Origin: Pseudomonas gessardii
GTDB lineage: Bacteria; Pseudomonadota; Gammaproteobacteria; Pseudomonadales; Pseudomonadaceae
Assembly (NCBI RefSeq): GCF_001983165.1
Contig: NZ_MNPU01000001.1
Span: 310,001-374,000, forward strand
Length of the DNA: 64,000 bases
Direction: 5' to 3'
Shown piece by piece: positions 26,771 through 36,500 of the stretch. A program made the position numbers and the translations under genes. Position 1 is the first letter of the stretch. Every line of letters begins with the position of its first letter. Under the pieces are notes generated by a model. The model was not told the origin of the DNA, ran no database searches, and saw only the letters and a program-made list of their open reading frames with translations.

Positions 26771-28770
26771 GTTCAAAAGCTGTTGTCTTCGCTTACCACG
26801 ATATTGGCTGTGCAGGCATCGAAGCCCTGCTCAATTCGGGTTACGAAATTGCTGCCGTGTTCACCCATGCCGATGATCCCAAGGAAAACACCTTCTACGG
26901 TTCCGTCGCCCAGTTGTGCGCACGCCGTGGCATCCCGGTGCATGCCCCGGAAGACGCCAACCACCCGCTGTGGGTCGAGCGTGTGGCCAAGCTGAACCCG
27001 GACTTCATCTTTTCGTTCTACTACCGCAACCTGCTGGGCGAGGCGCTGCTGGCCACCGCGCGCCAGGGCGGGTTCAACCTGCACGGTTCGCTGCTGCCCA
27101 AATACCGTGGCCGCGCCCCGGCCAACTGGGTGCTGGTCAACGGCGAAACCGAAACCGGCGTGACCTTGCACCGCATGGTCAAGCGTGCCGACGCCGGTGC
27201 GATTCTCGCCCAGCAAACAGTCATGATCGAACGCAGCGACACCGGCCTGACACTCCACGCCAAACTGCGCGAGGCCGCCACCCAGTTGCTGCGTGACGCG
27301 CTGCCGCAACTGGCCCAGGGCAAATTGCGCGAAACCGCCCAGGACGAAAGCCAGGCCAGCTGCTTTGGCCGCCGCACCCCGGCGGACGGCAAGCTTGTGT
27401 GGAGCAAACCCGCAGAAACGCTGTTCAACCTGGTACGTGCCGTGACCCAGCCGTACCCCGGCGCGTTCTGTGCGGTGGGCGAGCACAAGTTGATCGTGTG
27501 GCAAGCCGAAGTGCTTAAGGGCAATGAAGGCCAGGCGCCGGGGCGCGTGATCAGCGTCAACCCGCTGCGCATTGCCTGCGGTGAAGACTCCCTGGTCATC
27601 CACTTCGGCCAGCGCAATGACCATGGCCTGTACCTGACCGGCCCGGCCCTGGCTGATGAACTGGGCCTGGTGGACGGCTCGATCCTGCGCGGCGCCGAGT
27701 CGGGCGCTAAACCACGGCGCACCCGGGTGCTGATCCTGGGGGTCAACGGCTTTATCGGCAACCACCTGTCCGAGCGCCTGCTGCGTGACGATCGCTACGA
27801 GGTCTATGGTCTGGATATCGGCTCCGACGCCATCGAGCGCCTGCGCAGCCACCCCAACTTCCATTATGTGGAAGGCGATATCAGCATTCACTCCGAGTGG
27901 ATCGAGTACCACATCAAGAAGTGCGACGTGGTCCTGCCGCTGGTGGCCATTGCCACGCCCATCGAATACACCCGCAACCCGTTGCGCGTGTTCGAGCTGG
28001 ATTTTGAAGAAAATCTCAAGCTGGTGCGCTATTGCGTCAAGTACAACAAGCGCGTGATCTTCCCCTCGACTTCTGAAGTCTATGGCATGTGCCAGGACCA
28101 GAACTTCGACGAAGACACCTCCAACCTGGTGGTCGGCCCGATCAACAAGCAGCGCTGGATCTACTCGGTCTCCAAGCAACTGCTGGACCGGGTGATCTGG
28201 GCCTACGGTGCCAAGGGCCTGAATTTCACCCTGTTCCGCCCGTTCAACTGGATGGGCCCGCGCCTCGACCGCCTGGACTCGGCGCGTATCGGCAGCTCCC
28301 GCGCCATTACCCAGTTGATCCTCAACCTGGTGGAAGGCACGCCAATCCGCCTGTTTGACGGCGGCGAGCAGAAACGCTGCTTCACCGACATTGCCGACGG
28401 CATCGAAGCCCTGGCGCGGATCATCGACAACGATAACGACGCGTGCAACGGCCAGATCATCAACATCGGCAACCCGGACAACGAAGCCAGCATCCGCCAG
28501 TTGGGCGAAGAGCTGCTGCGCCAGTTCGAGGCCCATCCGCTGCGTGGCAACTTCCCACCGTTCGCCGGCTTTCGCGAAGTGGAAAGCAAAGCCTTCTACG
28601 GCGCCGGTTATCAGGATGTGGCGCACCGCAAACCGAGCATTGCCAACGCCAAGCGCCTGCTGAACTGGGCACCGAGCGTGGCCATGAGCGAGACCATCGG
28701 CAACACCCTGGACTTCTTCCTGCGTGAAGCGATGCTGGAAGTCGCCCAGACCCGCGAAGCGGGCAAATAA
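26767..28770 (+). CDS. arnA: Bifunctional UDP-glucuronate decarboxylase / UDP-Ara4N formyltransferase
   Basis: The product (667 residues) performs two cytoplasmic steps of L-Ara4N synthesis. The N-terminal formyltransferase domain (about residues 1-300) has [16 protein letters not shown] with the catalytic His and the later Asp-containing [12 protein letters not shown]. The C-terminal dehydrogenase/decarboxylase (about 315-660) has the Rossmann motif [10 protein letters not shown], the STSEVYG Ser/Thr, and the [10 protein letters not shown] Tyr-Lys pair. Length agrees with E. coli ArnA (660). The next step, amination by ArnB, is not encoded in the window. Confidence 0.95.
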   Translation: MSSKAVVFAYHDIGCAGIEALLNSGYEIAAVFTHADDPKENTFYGSVAQLCARRGIPVHAPEDANHPLWVERVAKLNPDFIFSFYYRNLLGEALLATARQGGFNLHGSLLPKYRGRAPANWVLVNGETETGVTLHRMVKRADAGAILAQQTVMIERSDTGLTLHAKLREAATQLLRDALPQLAQGKLRETAQDESQASCFGRRTPADGKLVWSKPAETLFNLVRAVTQPYPGAFCAVGEHKLIVWQAEVLKGNEGQAPGRVISVNPLRIACGEDSLVIHFGQRNDHGLYLTGPALADELGLVDGSILRGAESGAKPRRTRVLILGVNGFIGNHLSERLLRDDRYEVYGLDIGSDAIERLRSHPNFHYVEGDISIHSEWIEYHIKKCDVVLPLVAIATPIEYTRNPLRVFELDFEENLKLVRYCVKYNKRVIFPSTSEVYGMCQDQNFDEDTSNLVVGPINKQRWIYSVSKQLLDRVIWAYGAKGLNFTLFRPFNWMGPRLDRLDSARIGSSRAITQLILNLVEGTPIRLFDGGEQKRCFTDIADGIEALARIIDNDNDACNGQIINIGNPDNEASIRQLGEELLRQFEAHPLRGNFPPFAGFREVESKAFYGAGYQDVAHRKPSIANAKRLLNWAPSVAMSETIGNTLDFFLREAMLEVAQTREAGK

Positions 28771-29654
28771 TGAAGGCAGGTTTGCGCATCGACGTCGACA
28801 CCTACCGCGGCACCCGTGATGGGGTGCCACGGTTGCTGGAGTTGCTGGATGAGGCCGGCATCAAGGCGACGTTCTTCTTCAGTGTCGGCCCGGACAATAT
28901 GGGCCGGCATTTGTGGCGCCTGATCCGCCCGCAGTTCCTGTGGAAGATGCTGCGCTCCAACGCGGCCGGGCTGTATGGCTGGGACATCCTGCTGGCCGGC
29001 ACCGCCTGGCCGGGCAAACCGATTGGTCGCGACCTGGGGCACCTGATGCGCCAGGCCAGGGCGGCCGGGCACGAAGTGGGCCTGCATGCCTGGGATCACC
29101 ATGGCTGGCAGGCCAATGCCGGGCGCTGGAGCGAGGCGCAGTTGGTGGAGCAGGTACGCCGTGGGCTCGACACCCTGGGCGATATCCTCGGCGCCCCGGT
29201 GCAATGTTCCGCCGCCGCCGGCTGGCGGGCCGATGAGCGTGTGGTGCAGGCCAAGCAAGGCTTTGGCTTGCGCTACAACAGCGATTGTCGCGGCAGCGGC
29301 CTGTTCCGCCCGCTCCTCGCCGATGGCCGCGCCGGCACGCCGCAGATCCCGGTGGACCTGCCGACCTTCGACGAAGTGGTCGGGCCACAGGTCGCGGCCA
29401 AGGACTTCAACGGCTTCATTCTTGATCGGTTCACCGAATCGACACTCAACGTCTATACGATCCACGCAGAAGTAGAAGGGATTCTGATGGCCAATGAATT
29501 TCGCCAGTTGCTCGCCCAGGCCGGGCAGCGCGGCATCCAATTCCAGCCCTTGGGCGACTTGTTGCCGGCCGACCTGGCGAGCCTGCCTCTGGCGCATCTG
29601 ACACGCGGCGTACTCGACGGCCGCGAAGGCTGGCTGGGAGTGCAAAAGGCATGA
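28770..29654 (+). CDS. arnD: Undecaprenyl-phosphate-L-Ara4FN deformylase, NodB family
   Basis: The product (294 residues) removes the formyl group from the lipid-linked sugar. The NodB deacetylase fold shows the first metal Asp in [10 protein letters not shown] and the HxxxH metal motif in LHAWDHH (about residues 108-113). The ATG shares a base with the arnA stop (TAATG), and the stop overlaps the arnT start as ATGA. Length and position match arnD of the arn operon. Confidence 0.93.
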   Translation: MKAGLRIDVDTYRGTRDGVPRLLELLDEAGIKATFFFSVGPDNMGRHLWRLIRPQFLWKMLRSNAAGLYGWDILLAGTAWPGKPIGRDLGHLMRQARAAGHEVGLHAWDHHGWQANAGRWSEAQLVEQVRRGLDTLGDILGAPVQCSAAAGWRADERVVQAKQGFGLRYNSDCRGSGLFRPLLADGRAGTPQIPVDLPTFDEVVGPQVAAKDFNGFILDRFTESTLNVYTIHAEVEGILMANEFRQLLAQAGQRGIQFQPLGDLLPADLASLPLAHLTRGVLDGREGWLGVQKA

Positions 29655-31306
29655 TCCGACGTTGGGCCCTGCCCCTGCTCCTGTTGGTCTTCGGCCTGTG
29701 TTACCTGCTGCCGATGGTCACCCATGGCCTGTGGATCCCGGACGAAACCCGCTACGCGCAGATCAGCCAGGAAATGCTGCTGACCGGCAAATGGGCGTCG
29801 CCACACTTTATGGGCATCCGTTATTTTGAAAAACCGGCGGCCGGCTACTGGATGATCGCCCTGGGCCAGGCCCTGTTCGGGCAGAACCTGTTTGGCGTGC
29901 GCGTGGCCTCTGCGCTGGCCACGGGCTTGAGCATCCTTTTGGTGTACTTCATGGCCCGGCGCCTGTGGAACGACCCGCGCAAGAGCCTGGTCAGCGCCGT
30001 GCTGTACATGAGTTTTGTCAGCGTGGCGATGTCCGGTGGCTACGCCAACCTCGATCCGCAGTTCAGCTTTTGGATGAACCTGACGGGGGTGGCCTTGTGG
30101 CTGTGTATCGACAGCCACAGCCGGCACGCCCGCCTGGGCGCCTGGGCCTTGCTGGGGTTTGCCTGCGCCATGGGGTTCATGACCAAGGGCTTTCTGGCGT
30201 GGCTGCTGCCGGTGTTGATCGCCCTGCCCTACATGGTCTGGCAAAAGCGCTTTGGCGAACTGCTGAGCCATGGCCTGGTGGCGGTGGCCGTGGCGATTGT
30301 GGTCAGCCTGCCCTGGGCGCTGATGGTGCATGCCCAGGAACCGGACTACTGGAACTTCTTCTTCTGGCACGAACACATCCAGCGGTTTGCCGGTGAGGAT
30401 GCCCAGCATGAAGAGGCCTGGTGGTACTACCTGCCCTTGCTGGCCGCCTTCAGCTTGCCGTGGCTGGCCCTGCTGCCCTCCACCCTGAAGCAGGCGTGGC
30501 AGGAAAAACGCACGCACAAGACCGGCTTCCTGGTGTTGTGGCTGTTGATGCCCCTGGCGTTTTTCAGCTTGAGCAAGGGCAAGCTGCCGGCTTATATCCT
30601 GCCGTGCCTGCTGCCTTTGGCATTGCTGATGGGCCATACCCTGGCCGACAAGCTGGCCCAGGCCCGTGGCCGGGTGTTGCAGGTCAACGGCTGGCTCAAC
30701 CTGATCCTCGGGGTAGTGGGCCTGCTGGCCATCGTGTATTTCCAATTGAAGAAGCCGATTTATACCCCGCAACAGGAGCTGTCGAGCCTGGTGCTGGTGT
30801 TTATCGTGTTGCTGGGCTGGATTATCGCCAACCTGTTGCAGGCCGCCCGCCCGCTGCGCCTGTGGGCGGCGCCCGCCGTGGGCAGTTGGTTGCTGGTGGC
30901 CCTGGTGCCGGCAGCGTTGCCGCAGTCGGTGGTTTACAACAAGACCCCGGACCGCTTCATTGCCGACCACGCCCAAGCACTGGCCGGCACCCAGCGTTTG
31001 CTGAGTAACGACCTGGGCGCGGCCTCGGCCCTGGCGTGGCGGCTCAAGCGCCCGGACGTGACGCTGTACGACACCCAGGGCGAAGTCAAATACGGCCTGG
31101 CCTACCCCGACAGCGCTGCGCGCCGGGTCGACACCACACAAGTCCAACAATGGATGACCGAGGCCCGTAAACAGGGCTCGGTGGGCGTGGTGATGCGGGT
31201 CAAGGGCGAGAGCGAAGTGCGCGAAGTCGAGTTATTGCCCAAGGACGGCCAGCGCTATGAGCAAGGCAACATGGTGATCCTGGTGTTCCCACAGGTGGCG
31301 CCTTGA
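29651..31306 (+). CDS. arnT: 4-amino-4-deoxy-L-arabinose lipid A transferase
   Basis: The product (551 residues) is a PMT-family polytopic glycosyltransferase that moves L-Ara4N from undecaprenyl phosphate to lipid A phosphates on the periplasmic face, lowering net negative charge and so polymyxin binding. The first loop has [16 protein letters not shown], the DE.RY motif containing the catalytic Asp, followed by the conserved FEKPAAGYW segment. About twelve membrane segments cover residues 1-400, with a soluble C-terminal region. The start overlaps the arnD stop and the stop overlaps the arnE start. Confidence 0.95.
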   Translation: MIRRWALPLLLLVFGLCYLLPMVTHGLWIPDETRYAQISQEMLLTGKWASPHFMGIRYFEKPAAGYWMIALGQALFGQNLFGVRVASALATGLSILLVYFMARRLWNDPRKSLVSAVLYMSFVSVAMSGGYANLDPQFSFWMNLTGVALWLCIDSHSRHARLGAWALLGFACAMGFMTKGFLAWLLPVLIALPYMVWQKRFGELLSHGLVAVAVAIVVSLPWALMVHAQEPDYWNFFFWHEHIQRFAGEDAQHEEAWWYYLPLLAAFSLPWLALLPSTLKQAWQEKRTHKTGFLVLWLLMPLAFFSLSKGKLPAYILPCLLPLALLMGHTLADKLAQARGRVLQVNGWLNLILGVVGLLAIVYFQLKKPIYTPQQELSSLVLVFIVLLGWIIANLLQAARPLRLWAAPAVGSWLLVALVPAALPQSVVYNKTPDRFIADHAQALAGTQRLLSNDLGAASALAWRLKRPDVTLYDTQGEVKYGLAYPDSAARRVDTTQVQQWMTEARKQGSVGVVMRVKGESEVREVELLPKDGQRYEQGNMVILVFPQVAP

Positions 31307-31650
31307 TCACCCTGCTGCTGCTCCTGGCCGCGTGCCTGCTGACCTGCCTGGGCCAGATCGCGCAAAAGTATGCCGTGGAAGGCTGGCGTGGGCAGCCGGC
31401 GGGCTGGGCCTTGAAACTGCGCTCGCCGTGGCTGTGGCTGGCGCTGCTGTGCCTGGGCCTGGGCCTGCTGGTGTGGCTGTTGGTGCTGCAACGCCTGGAG
31501 GTGGGGATTGCCTACCCGATGCTCAGCTTGAATTTTGTATTGATCACCCTGGTGGCGCGCTTTGTGTTCCATGAGCCGGTGGATCGCCGCCACTGGATCG
31601 GCGTGGCCCTGGTGATGGGCGGCGTGCTGCTGCTGGGAGGCCAGGTATGA
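31303..31650 (+). CDS. arnE: Undecaprenyl-phosphate-aminoarabinose flippase subunit
   Basis: The product (115 residues) is a small four-helix membrane protein of the EamA/SMR type that, with ArnF, flips the lipid-linked L-Ara4N across the inner membrane. Helices near residues 1-20, 38-58, 65-88 and 94-112 are visible; [16 protein letters not shown] matches the SMR signature region. The start is TTG at 31303-31305 overlapping the arnT stop as TTGA, and the stop overlaps the arnF ATG. Both ends are typical of arn operons. Confidence 0.9.
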   Translation: MITLLLLLAACLLTCLGQIAQKYAVEGWRGQPAGWALKLRSPWLWLALLCLGLGLLVWLLVLQRLEVGIAYPMLSLNFVLITLVARFVFHEPVDRRHWIGVALVMGGVLLLGGQV

Positions 31651-32051
31651 GCCGGTTACGCGGTTTCACCCTGGCGTTATCCAGCGTGGCGCTGGTCAGT
31701 GCGGCCCAGTTGGGCATGCGCTGGAGCATGACGCGCCTGCCCTTGCCGGCCGAGTGGCTCAACGCTCCGCTGGTTGATCCCCTGGCGCTGAGCGTGGTGG
31801 CCCTGGCTATCGTGGCCTACGCCCTGTCGATGCTCTGCTGGCTCGGTGCATTGCAGCACCTGCCCTTGGGCCGCGCCTATTCGTTGCTGAGTATCAGCTA
31901 CGTCCTGGTGTACCTGCTGGCGGCCAGCCTGCCGGGCTTCAACGAACCTTTTTCCCTGTCGCGGACCTTGGGGGTGGCCCTGGTCATCCTTGGCGTCCTG
32001 ACCATCAACTCCCGTCGTATCGGCCCTATAAGCCCCAGGAATACCCCATGA
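31647..32051 (+). CDS. arnF: Undecaprenyl-phosphate-aminoarabinose flippase subunit
   Basis: The product (134 residues) is the SMR-like partner of ArnE, with four hydrophobic segments and the [19 protein letters not shown] region in the third. A longer N-terminus than ArnE and the position between arnE and ugd match arnF. The ATG overlaps the arnE stop and the TGA overlaps the ugd ATG (ATGA), so its translation is tied to both. Confidence 0.9.
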   Translation: MSRLRGFTLALSSVALVSAAQLGMRWSMTRLPLPAEWLNAPLVDPLALSVVALAIVAYALSMLCWLGALQHLPLGRAYSLLSISYVLVYLLAASLPGFNEPFSLSRTLGVALVILGVLTINSRRIGPISPRNTP

Positions 32052-33421
32052 AAATCAGCGTATTTGGTAGTGGTTACGTTGGCCTGGTACAGGCCACCGT
32101 ATTGGCCGAAGTCGGTCACGATGTGATCTGCATGGACGTTGACGAAAACAAGGTGCGCCTGTTGCAACAGGGCCATGTGAGTATTTTCGAGCCGGGGCTG
32201 GCCAGCCTGGTGCGGGAAAACCTGGAGAACGGCCGGCTGACCTTCACCAGCCAGGAAAAGCTCGCGGTCGAGCATGGCGAAGTGCTGTTTATCGCGGTCG
32301 GTACACCGTCGGACGAAGACGGCTCGGCGGACTTGAAATACGTGTTGTCGGTGGGCGATGCGGTGGCCCGCCACCGTGTCGAGCCGGTGATCCTGGTGGA
32401 AAAATCCACGGTCCCGGTGGGCACCGGCGACACCCTGCGCGCCCATATCGACAAGGCCCTGGCCGGGCGCGGCCTGGTGTTCGATATTGTCTCTAACCCG
32501 GAATTTCTCAAGGAAGGCTCTGCCGTGGCCGACTGCCGGCGCCCCGACCGGATCATCATCGGCTGCGAGCGCGAGGAAGTACGCGAGGTGATGCGCGACC
32601 TGTACGCGCCCTTCAACCGCAACCACGACCGCATCATCTTCATGGACGTGCGCAGCGCCGAGCTGACCAAGTACGCCGCCAACTGCATGCTGGCCACCAA
32701 GATCAGCTTTATCAACCAGATCGCCGAACTGGCCGAGCACCTGGGGGCCGATATCGAGTCGGTGCGCCTGGGCATCGGTGCCGATTCGCGGATTGGCTAC
32801 CACTTTATCTACCCGGGCTGCGGCTACGGCGGCTCGTGCTTCCCCAAGGATATGCGCGCCTTGATCCACAGCGCCCAGCAGGCCAATTGCTCCAGTGACC
32901 TGCTCGAAGCGGTGGAAGCCATCAACCAGCGCCAGAAAAGCAAACTGTTCGAGCGGATCCGGGCGTTCTACAAAGGCGAACTGCGCGGCAAGACCTTCGC
33001 CTTGTGGGGCCTGGCGTTCAAGCCCAACACCGACGACATGCGCGATGCGCCCAGCCGCGTGCTGATGGAGTCGCTGTGGGCCGCCGGGGCCAACGTGCGG
33101 GCCTTCGACCCCGAGGCCATGCAGGAAACCCAGAAACTGTACGGCGATGATCCGCGCCTGATGCTGATGGGCACCCCGGAATCGACCCTGGGCGGCGCCG
33201 ATGCCTTGATCATCTGCACCGAGTGGCAGCAATTCAAGGCCCCGGACTTCGACCTGCTGCACGCGCGCCTCAAGGCGCCGGTGATCTTTGACGGGCGCAA
33301 CCTGTATGACGCCGAGCGCCTGGCGCGCAAGGGCTTCGATTACTTCCCGATGGGGCGTGGGCAGTCCTGTGACTTACCGATCCCCCAACAACAGTGGGTG
33401 CCACGGTTGCTGGAGGCCTGA
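32048..33421 (+). CDS. ugd: UDP-glucose 6-dehydrogenase
   Basis: The product (457 residues) oxidises UDP-glucose to UDP-glucuronate, the precursor for ArnA. The N-terminal NAD-binding motif is FGSGYVGL, followed by [51 protein letters not shown] with the catalytic Lys region, and the active-site Cys in YGGSCFPKD (about residue 262). The C-terminal domain has [17 protein letters not shown]. Inclusion at the end of the arn operon guarantees precursor supply. The ATG overlaps the arnF stop. Confidence 0.95.
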   Translation: MKISVFGSGYVGLVQATVLAEVGHDVICMDVDENKVRLLQQGHVSIFEPGLASLVRENLENGRLTFTSQEKLAVEHGEVLFIAVGTPSDEDGSADLKYVLSVGDAVARHRVEPVILVEKSTVPVGTGDTLRAHIDKALAGRGLVFDIVSNPEFLKEGSAVADCRRPDRIIIGCEREEVREVMRDLYAPFNRNHDRIIFMDVRSAELTKYAANCMLATKISFINQIAELAEHLGADIESVRLGIGADSRIGYHFIYPGCGYGGSCFPKDMRALIHSAQQANCSSDLLEAVEAINQRQKSKLFERIRAFYKGELRGKTFALWGLAFKPNTDDMRDAPSRVLMESLWAAGANVRAFDPEAMQETQKLYGDDPRLMLMGTPESTLGGADALIICTEWQQFKAPDFDLLHARLKAPVIFDGRNLYDAERLARKGFDYFPMGRGQSCDLPIPQQQWVPRLLEA

Positions 33422-33424
33422 GGC

Positions 33425-35032
33425 GTGGACAAGAGGCTCGACCCTGCCCTGCGTCGCCAGTCCTGGGGCCTCGGCCTGCTGGCGCTGTTGCTGTTTATCG
33501 CCGGCAACTGGGACCAGGCGATCATTGGTTTCGACTCGCGTTTTGTGCTGTTTGCCCAGGAGATGCTGCGCCACGGCCCGGGGTTTTTCCCCACCACCTA
33601 TGGCCAGCCGTATGCCGATTACCTGTCGACCTCGACCCTGCTGACCTGGCTGCTATCGCTGCCCCTGGGGCGCGTCACCAGCCTCAGTGCCTGGCTGCCG
33701 ACCGCCGTTGCATCGGCGTTCATTGTCGTGCTGGTCTACCGCCTGACCGCGCCTTACTCCCAGCGCTGGGCGCTGCTGAGCATCGCGTTGTTGTTGCTCA
33801 GCAGCACGTTTATCAGCGAAACCCGCGCGGTGTCCCTGGACCAGATGCTGGCGGCGGTGACCCTGGGCGTCTTTTACCTGGGCTATGCCCACGATCATTT
33901 CGCCAGCGCGCGGCGCCTGCCCTGGCTATTGCTCCTGTTATTGCTCGGCTTTGCGATTCGTGGACCCATCGGCCTGGTGATCCCCACGGGGGTGCTGTGC
34001 AGCTATTACCTGCTCAACCGCCAGTGGCGCCGGTTGTTCAGCGTCGGCCTGCTGGCCCTGGCGTTACTGGGGGCCTGCGTCGGCCTGCTGTTGCTGCTGG
34101 CCAAGCTCAGTGGTGGCGAAACCTTTATGCAAGACGTGATCCGTATGCAGTTCCTCGGGCGCCTGGACGGCCGCGAAGGGTCCAGCAGCGGGTGGTATTA
34201 CTTCACCAGCTCCCTGGGCAATTATGCCCTGGCGTACCCGTTGGCCCTGCTGACCCTGCTTGCGCTGCTGCTCAGTGGCCGGCGCACTGAGCAGAGCGGC
34301 TGGCCGTTGTTGCTCGGTTGCATGGCCGCAGGGTTGATGGTGATGGTGGGCCTGTCGATCCCCGAAGCGAAGAAAGCGCGCTATGTGTTGCCGATGTTGC
34401 CCATGATGGCGATCATCGCCGCGTACCCGTTCCAGCGGGCCGATGGGCGCCTGTTCCAAGGGCTGCGGGGCTTGATGCTGGGGGTGTGGGCGCTGACACC
34501 GGGCCTGTTGATCGGGGCGCTGCTGGTCGCTCGCCAGCGTTTTGGGGCGCAGTTGGAGCACTTCCAGGGTGTGCTGGGTTTGCTGATCGGCTTGCAGGTC
34601 CTCAGCGCCGGGCTCCTCCTCAAGTGGCGCTGGCGCCCTGTAGGCCCGGCGTTTTGCGCGGTGCTGGCGGTGTGGGGCGTCTATATCCTGGTGGTCGAAC
34701 CCCTGGAGCGCCGCCTGTACGATACCCGCACCTTTAGTCGCGAGGCCCATGCGCTGATCCAGCAGCACCCGGCGCCGCTGGTGTTGCATGGCCTGGGTAA
34801 AGATGCCAAGGCCATCAAGTTCATGGTCAACGTGACGTGTGACCGGGTGCCGCTGTTCACCCAGGCGCCGGCCGACCTGGCAGCGCTGCCGGCGCCGGCG
34901 TGGCTGGTGATGGACAAGGCCGACTTCGAGCGCCTCGACGCGCCGCGCTGGCGCGGATTGACGCCGGTCCTTACGGGGTCCTTCGATAAAAACACCTATG
35001 TGCTACTGCGCTTGGACAAAGTGGCGCCCTGA
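33425..35032 (+). CDS. Second PMT/ArnT-like membrane glycosyltransferase
   Basis: The product (535 residues) is a polytopic PMT-family protein. Its first loop has GFDSRFVLFAQEML, in the place of the DE.RY catalytic motif of ArnT (here DSR), and a second conserved LSTSTLLTWLLSLP segment; about twelve hydrophobic segments precede a C-terminal soluble domain. It starts with GTG at 33425 three bases after the ugd stop, so it is the last gene of the arn operon. The related transferase arnT is already present, so this one may add L-Ara4N to another acceptor or another sugar to lipid A or core. Its acceptor cannot be predicted from sequence. Confidence 0.75.
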   Translation: MDKRLDPALRRQSWGLGLLALLLFIAGNWDQAIIGFDSRFVLFAQEMLRHGPGFFPTTYGQPYADYLSTSTLLTWLLSLPLGRVTSLSAWLPTAVASAFIVVLVYRLTAPYSQRWALLSIALLLLSSTFISETRAVSLDQMLAAVTLGVFYLGYAHDHFASARRLPWLLLLLLLGFAIRGPIGLVIPTGVLCSYYLLNRQWRRLFSVGLLALALLGACVGLLLLLAKLSGGETFMQDVIRMQFLGRLDGREGSSSGWYYFTSSLGNYALAYPLALLTLLALLLSGRRTEQSGWPLLLGCMAAGLMVMVGLSIPEAKKARYVLPMLPMMAIIAAYPFQRADGRLFQGLRGLMLGVWALTPGLLIGALLVARQRFGAQLEHFQGVLGLLIGLQVLSAGLLLKWRWRPVGPAFCAVLAVWGVYILVVEPLERRLYDTRTFSREAHALIQQHPAPLVLHGLGKDAKAIKFMVNVTCDRVPLFTQAPADLAALPAPAWLVMDKADFERLDAPRWRGLTPVLTGSFDKNTYVLLRLDKVAP

Positions 35033-35074
35033 GTGGGCACTATCAAGAAAGCTCCTACGTTTGTATCCGTAAAT

Positions 35075-35098
35075 GCCGGTAGCGACTCCCCTACCGGC
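35075..35098 (+). terminator. Hairpin after the arn operon
   Basis: GCCGGTAG and CTACCGGC form a perfect eight-base GC-rich stem with an eight-base loop, 42 bases after the last arn-operon stop codon. No clear T-run follows, so it could be a weak or Rho-assisted terminator or an mRNA 3'-end stabiliser. Confidence 0.45.
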
Positions 35099-35185
35099 CC
35101 CATGACCCCGACGGTAAACTCATTTTACATCTGCGCTACATAGTTACCGCCATGCGTTCACAAGACGCCTCAGAGGACCGCTGCC

Positions 35186-35413
35186 GTGCCTGACGAGCTA
35201 TCGCCTGTTGCCGCTGCCATCGAGCCTGTACATGTCGGCTATATCCCGGTCACCCTCGACCGGCTGATGGAGCTGCGCGACGCCCTCGTGGCGCTCAAGG
35301 GGCCGCTGGCCAACAACCCGCACCTGCGGGAAAGCGTACACAAGCTACTGATCAACGCAGAGAACCACGACCGGGTGCTGGGCAAGATCAGCCCGGGGCG
35401 GGAGCCGTATTGA
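35186..35413 (+). CDS. Small conserved-looking protein of unknown function
   Basis: The product (75 residues) is soluble, acidic at the start and basic at the end, with predicted helices at residues 22-42 (TLDRLMELRDALVALKGPL) and 45-62. It starts with GTG at 35186 behind AGAGGA. I do not recognise a family. Base composition and codon use match the neighbouring core genes, which supports it as a real gene. It is followed about 100 bases later by a strong intrinsic terminator. Confidence 0.6.
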   Translation: MPDELSPVAAAIEPVHVGYIPVTLDRLMELRDALVALKGPLANNPHLRESVHKLLINAENHDRVLGKISPGREPY

Positions 35414-35512
35414 TGCAAAATTACTGCACTTAACCTGCATTAATATGCATTGGCGGCCGTTTTGTTTGATCGGCACACTGCGCCGGTTCCTCCCCCTGAT
35501 GTGGGAACTTTT

Positions 35513-35549
35513 GAAGGGCTTTACGGGAAACCGCAAAGCCCTTCTTTTT
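35513..35549 (+). terminator. Intrinsic (Rho-independent) terminator
   Basis: GAAGGGCTTT at 35513-35522 pairs with AAAGCCCTTC at 35535-35544 (perfect ten-base stem), followed directly by five T at 35545-35549. This is the clearest intrinsic terminator in the window. It ends plus-strand transcripts about 100 bases after the small gene at 35186-35413. Confidence 0.9.
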
Positions 35550-35636
35550 GCCTGAGGCCCGCTCGCCACTGGGTGGGCCCTTGTCTGGCCCCCTCTTCTT
35601 ACCCCCCTCCTTATATTTAGATTGGATTGCCCCGCA

Positions 35637-36341
35637 ATGCTCGCTCGCTGGTTACCCGCTACTATCAATACCCGTCCCGCCGAATGGAGCCGTGCCGCCA
35701 TCGGCATGGCCCTGGGCACCCTGTTGACCGTATGGCTCTGCGCCCAGGTATTTGGCCTGGAAGTGGCCATGCACCTGCTGGGCCCGCTGGGGGCTTCCGC
35801 CGTGCTGTTGTTTGCGGTGTCATCGGGGGCCCTCGCCCAGCCATGGTCGATCGTCGGCAGCTACCTGTGTGCCAGTGTGGTGGCCTTGCTGGTGGTCCGT
35901 GTCCTGGGACGTACCCTGGGCAGCGCCTGCCTTGCGGCGGGCCTGGCGGTGATCCTGATGTGTTGGCTGCGTTGCCTGCATCCGCCCTCGGGCGGCCTGG
36001 CCATGACCCTGGTCCTCGCGGACCCGGCAACCATCGCCCTGGGCTGGCAGGAAGTCGGGCCGGTAATGCTCGGCGCTGGCACTTTGCTGCTCTCGGCCCT
36101 GGCCTACAACAACCTGACCCGCACCCGTTACCCCAAGGGCCCCAGCGAGGCGCCGCTGATGGTGCCGTTGCGGCCCCAGGAGGTGGACGCAAAAATCACC
36201 GCCGTGGACCTGGAGCAGGCGTTGGCGCAAATGGAGCAGTTTTTCGATGTCACCCCCAGCGAACTGGAAGAGCTGATCCATATCGCCGAAGACCATGCCC
36301 GCCGCCGCAGTATTGGCCAGGTGCTGGCCAGTCGGGTCTAG
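35637..36341 (+). CDS. HPP-family integral membrane protein
   Basis: The product (234 residues) has four or five membrane segments in residues 20-150 with LLGPLGASAVLLFAVSSG, AQPWSIVGSYLCA and the family signature CLHPPSGGLAM, from which HPP proteins take their name. Some HPP proteins have been linked to nitrite transport in plastids, but the bacterial role is not settled. A soluble C-terminal domain of about 70 residues follows. The ATG at 35637-35639 is preferred over an in-frame TTG five codons upstream because the TTG has no good ribosome-binding site. It appears to be a single-gene unit. Confidence 0.8.
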   Translation: MLARWLPATINTRPAEWSRAAIGMALGTLLTVWLCAQVFGLEVAMHLLGPLGASAVLLFAVSSGALAQPWSIVGSYLCASVVALLVVRVLGRTLGSACLAAGLAVILMCWLRCLHPPSGGLAMTLVLADPATIALGWQEVGPVMLGAGTLLLSALAYNNLTRTRYPKGPSEAPLMVPLRPQEVDAKITAVDLEQALAQMEQFFDVTPSELEELIHIAEDHARRRSIGQVLASRV

Positions 36342-36500
36342 GCGTACACGCCCTGGTTTTTTATCCATGACCTGCTGCATAAATGCAAAGATGACCTGCA
36401 GGATTCCAGGTTGTACTGGGCAAATTTGCACTGGTACGATCGAGCGAGGGTTCGCCCCCGAATCATTTTGATAAAGAACAATAAAAGCAGGGAGTTACAG

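Noticed and set aside
26773-28830. 685-codon open frame on the minus strand
   Set aside because: It is antisense to arnA, whose two catalytic domains and motifs are unambiguous.
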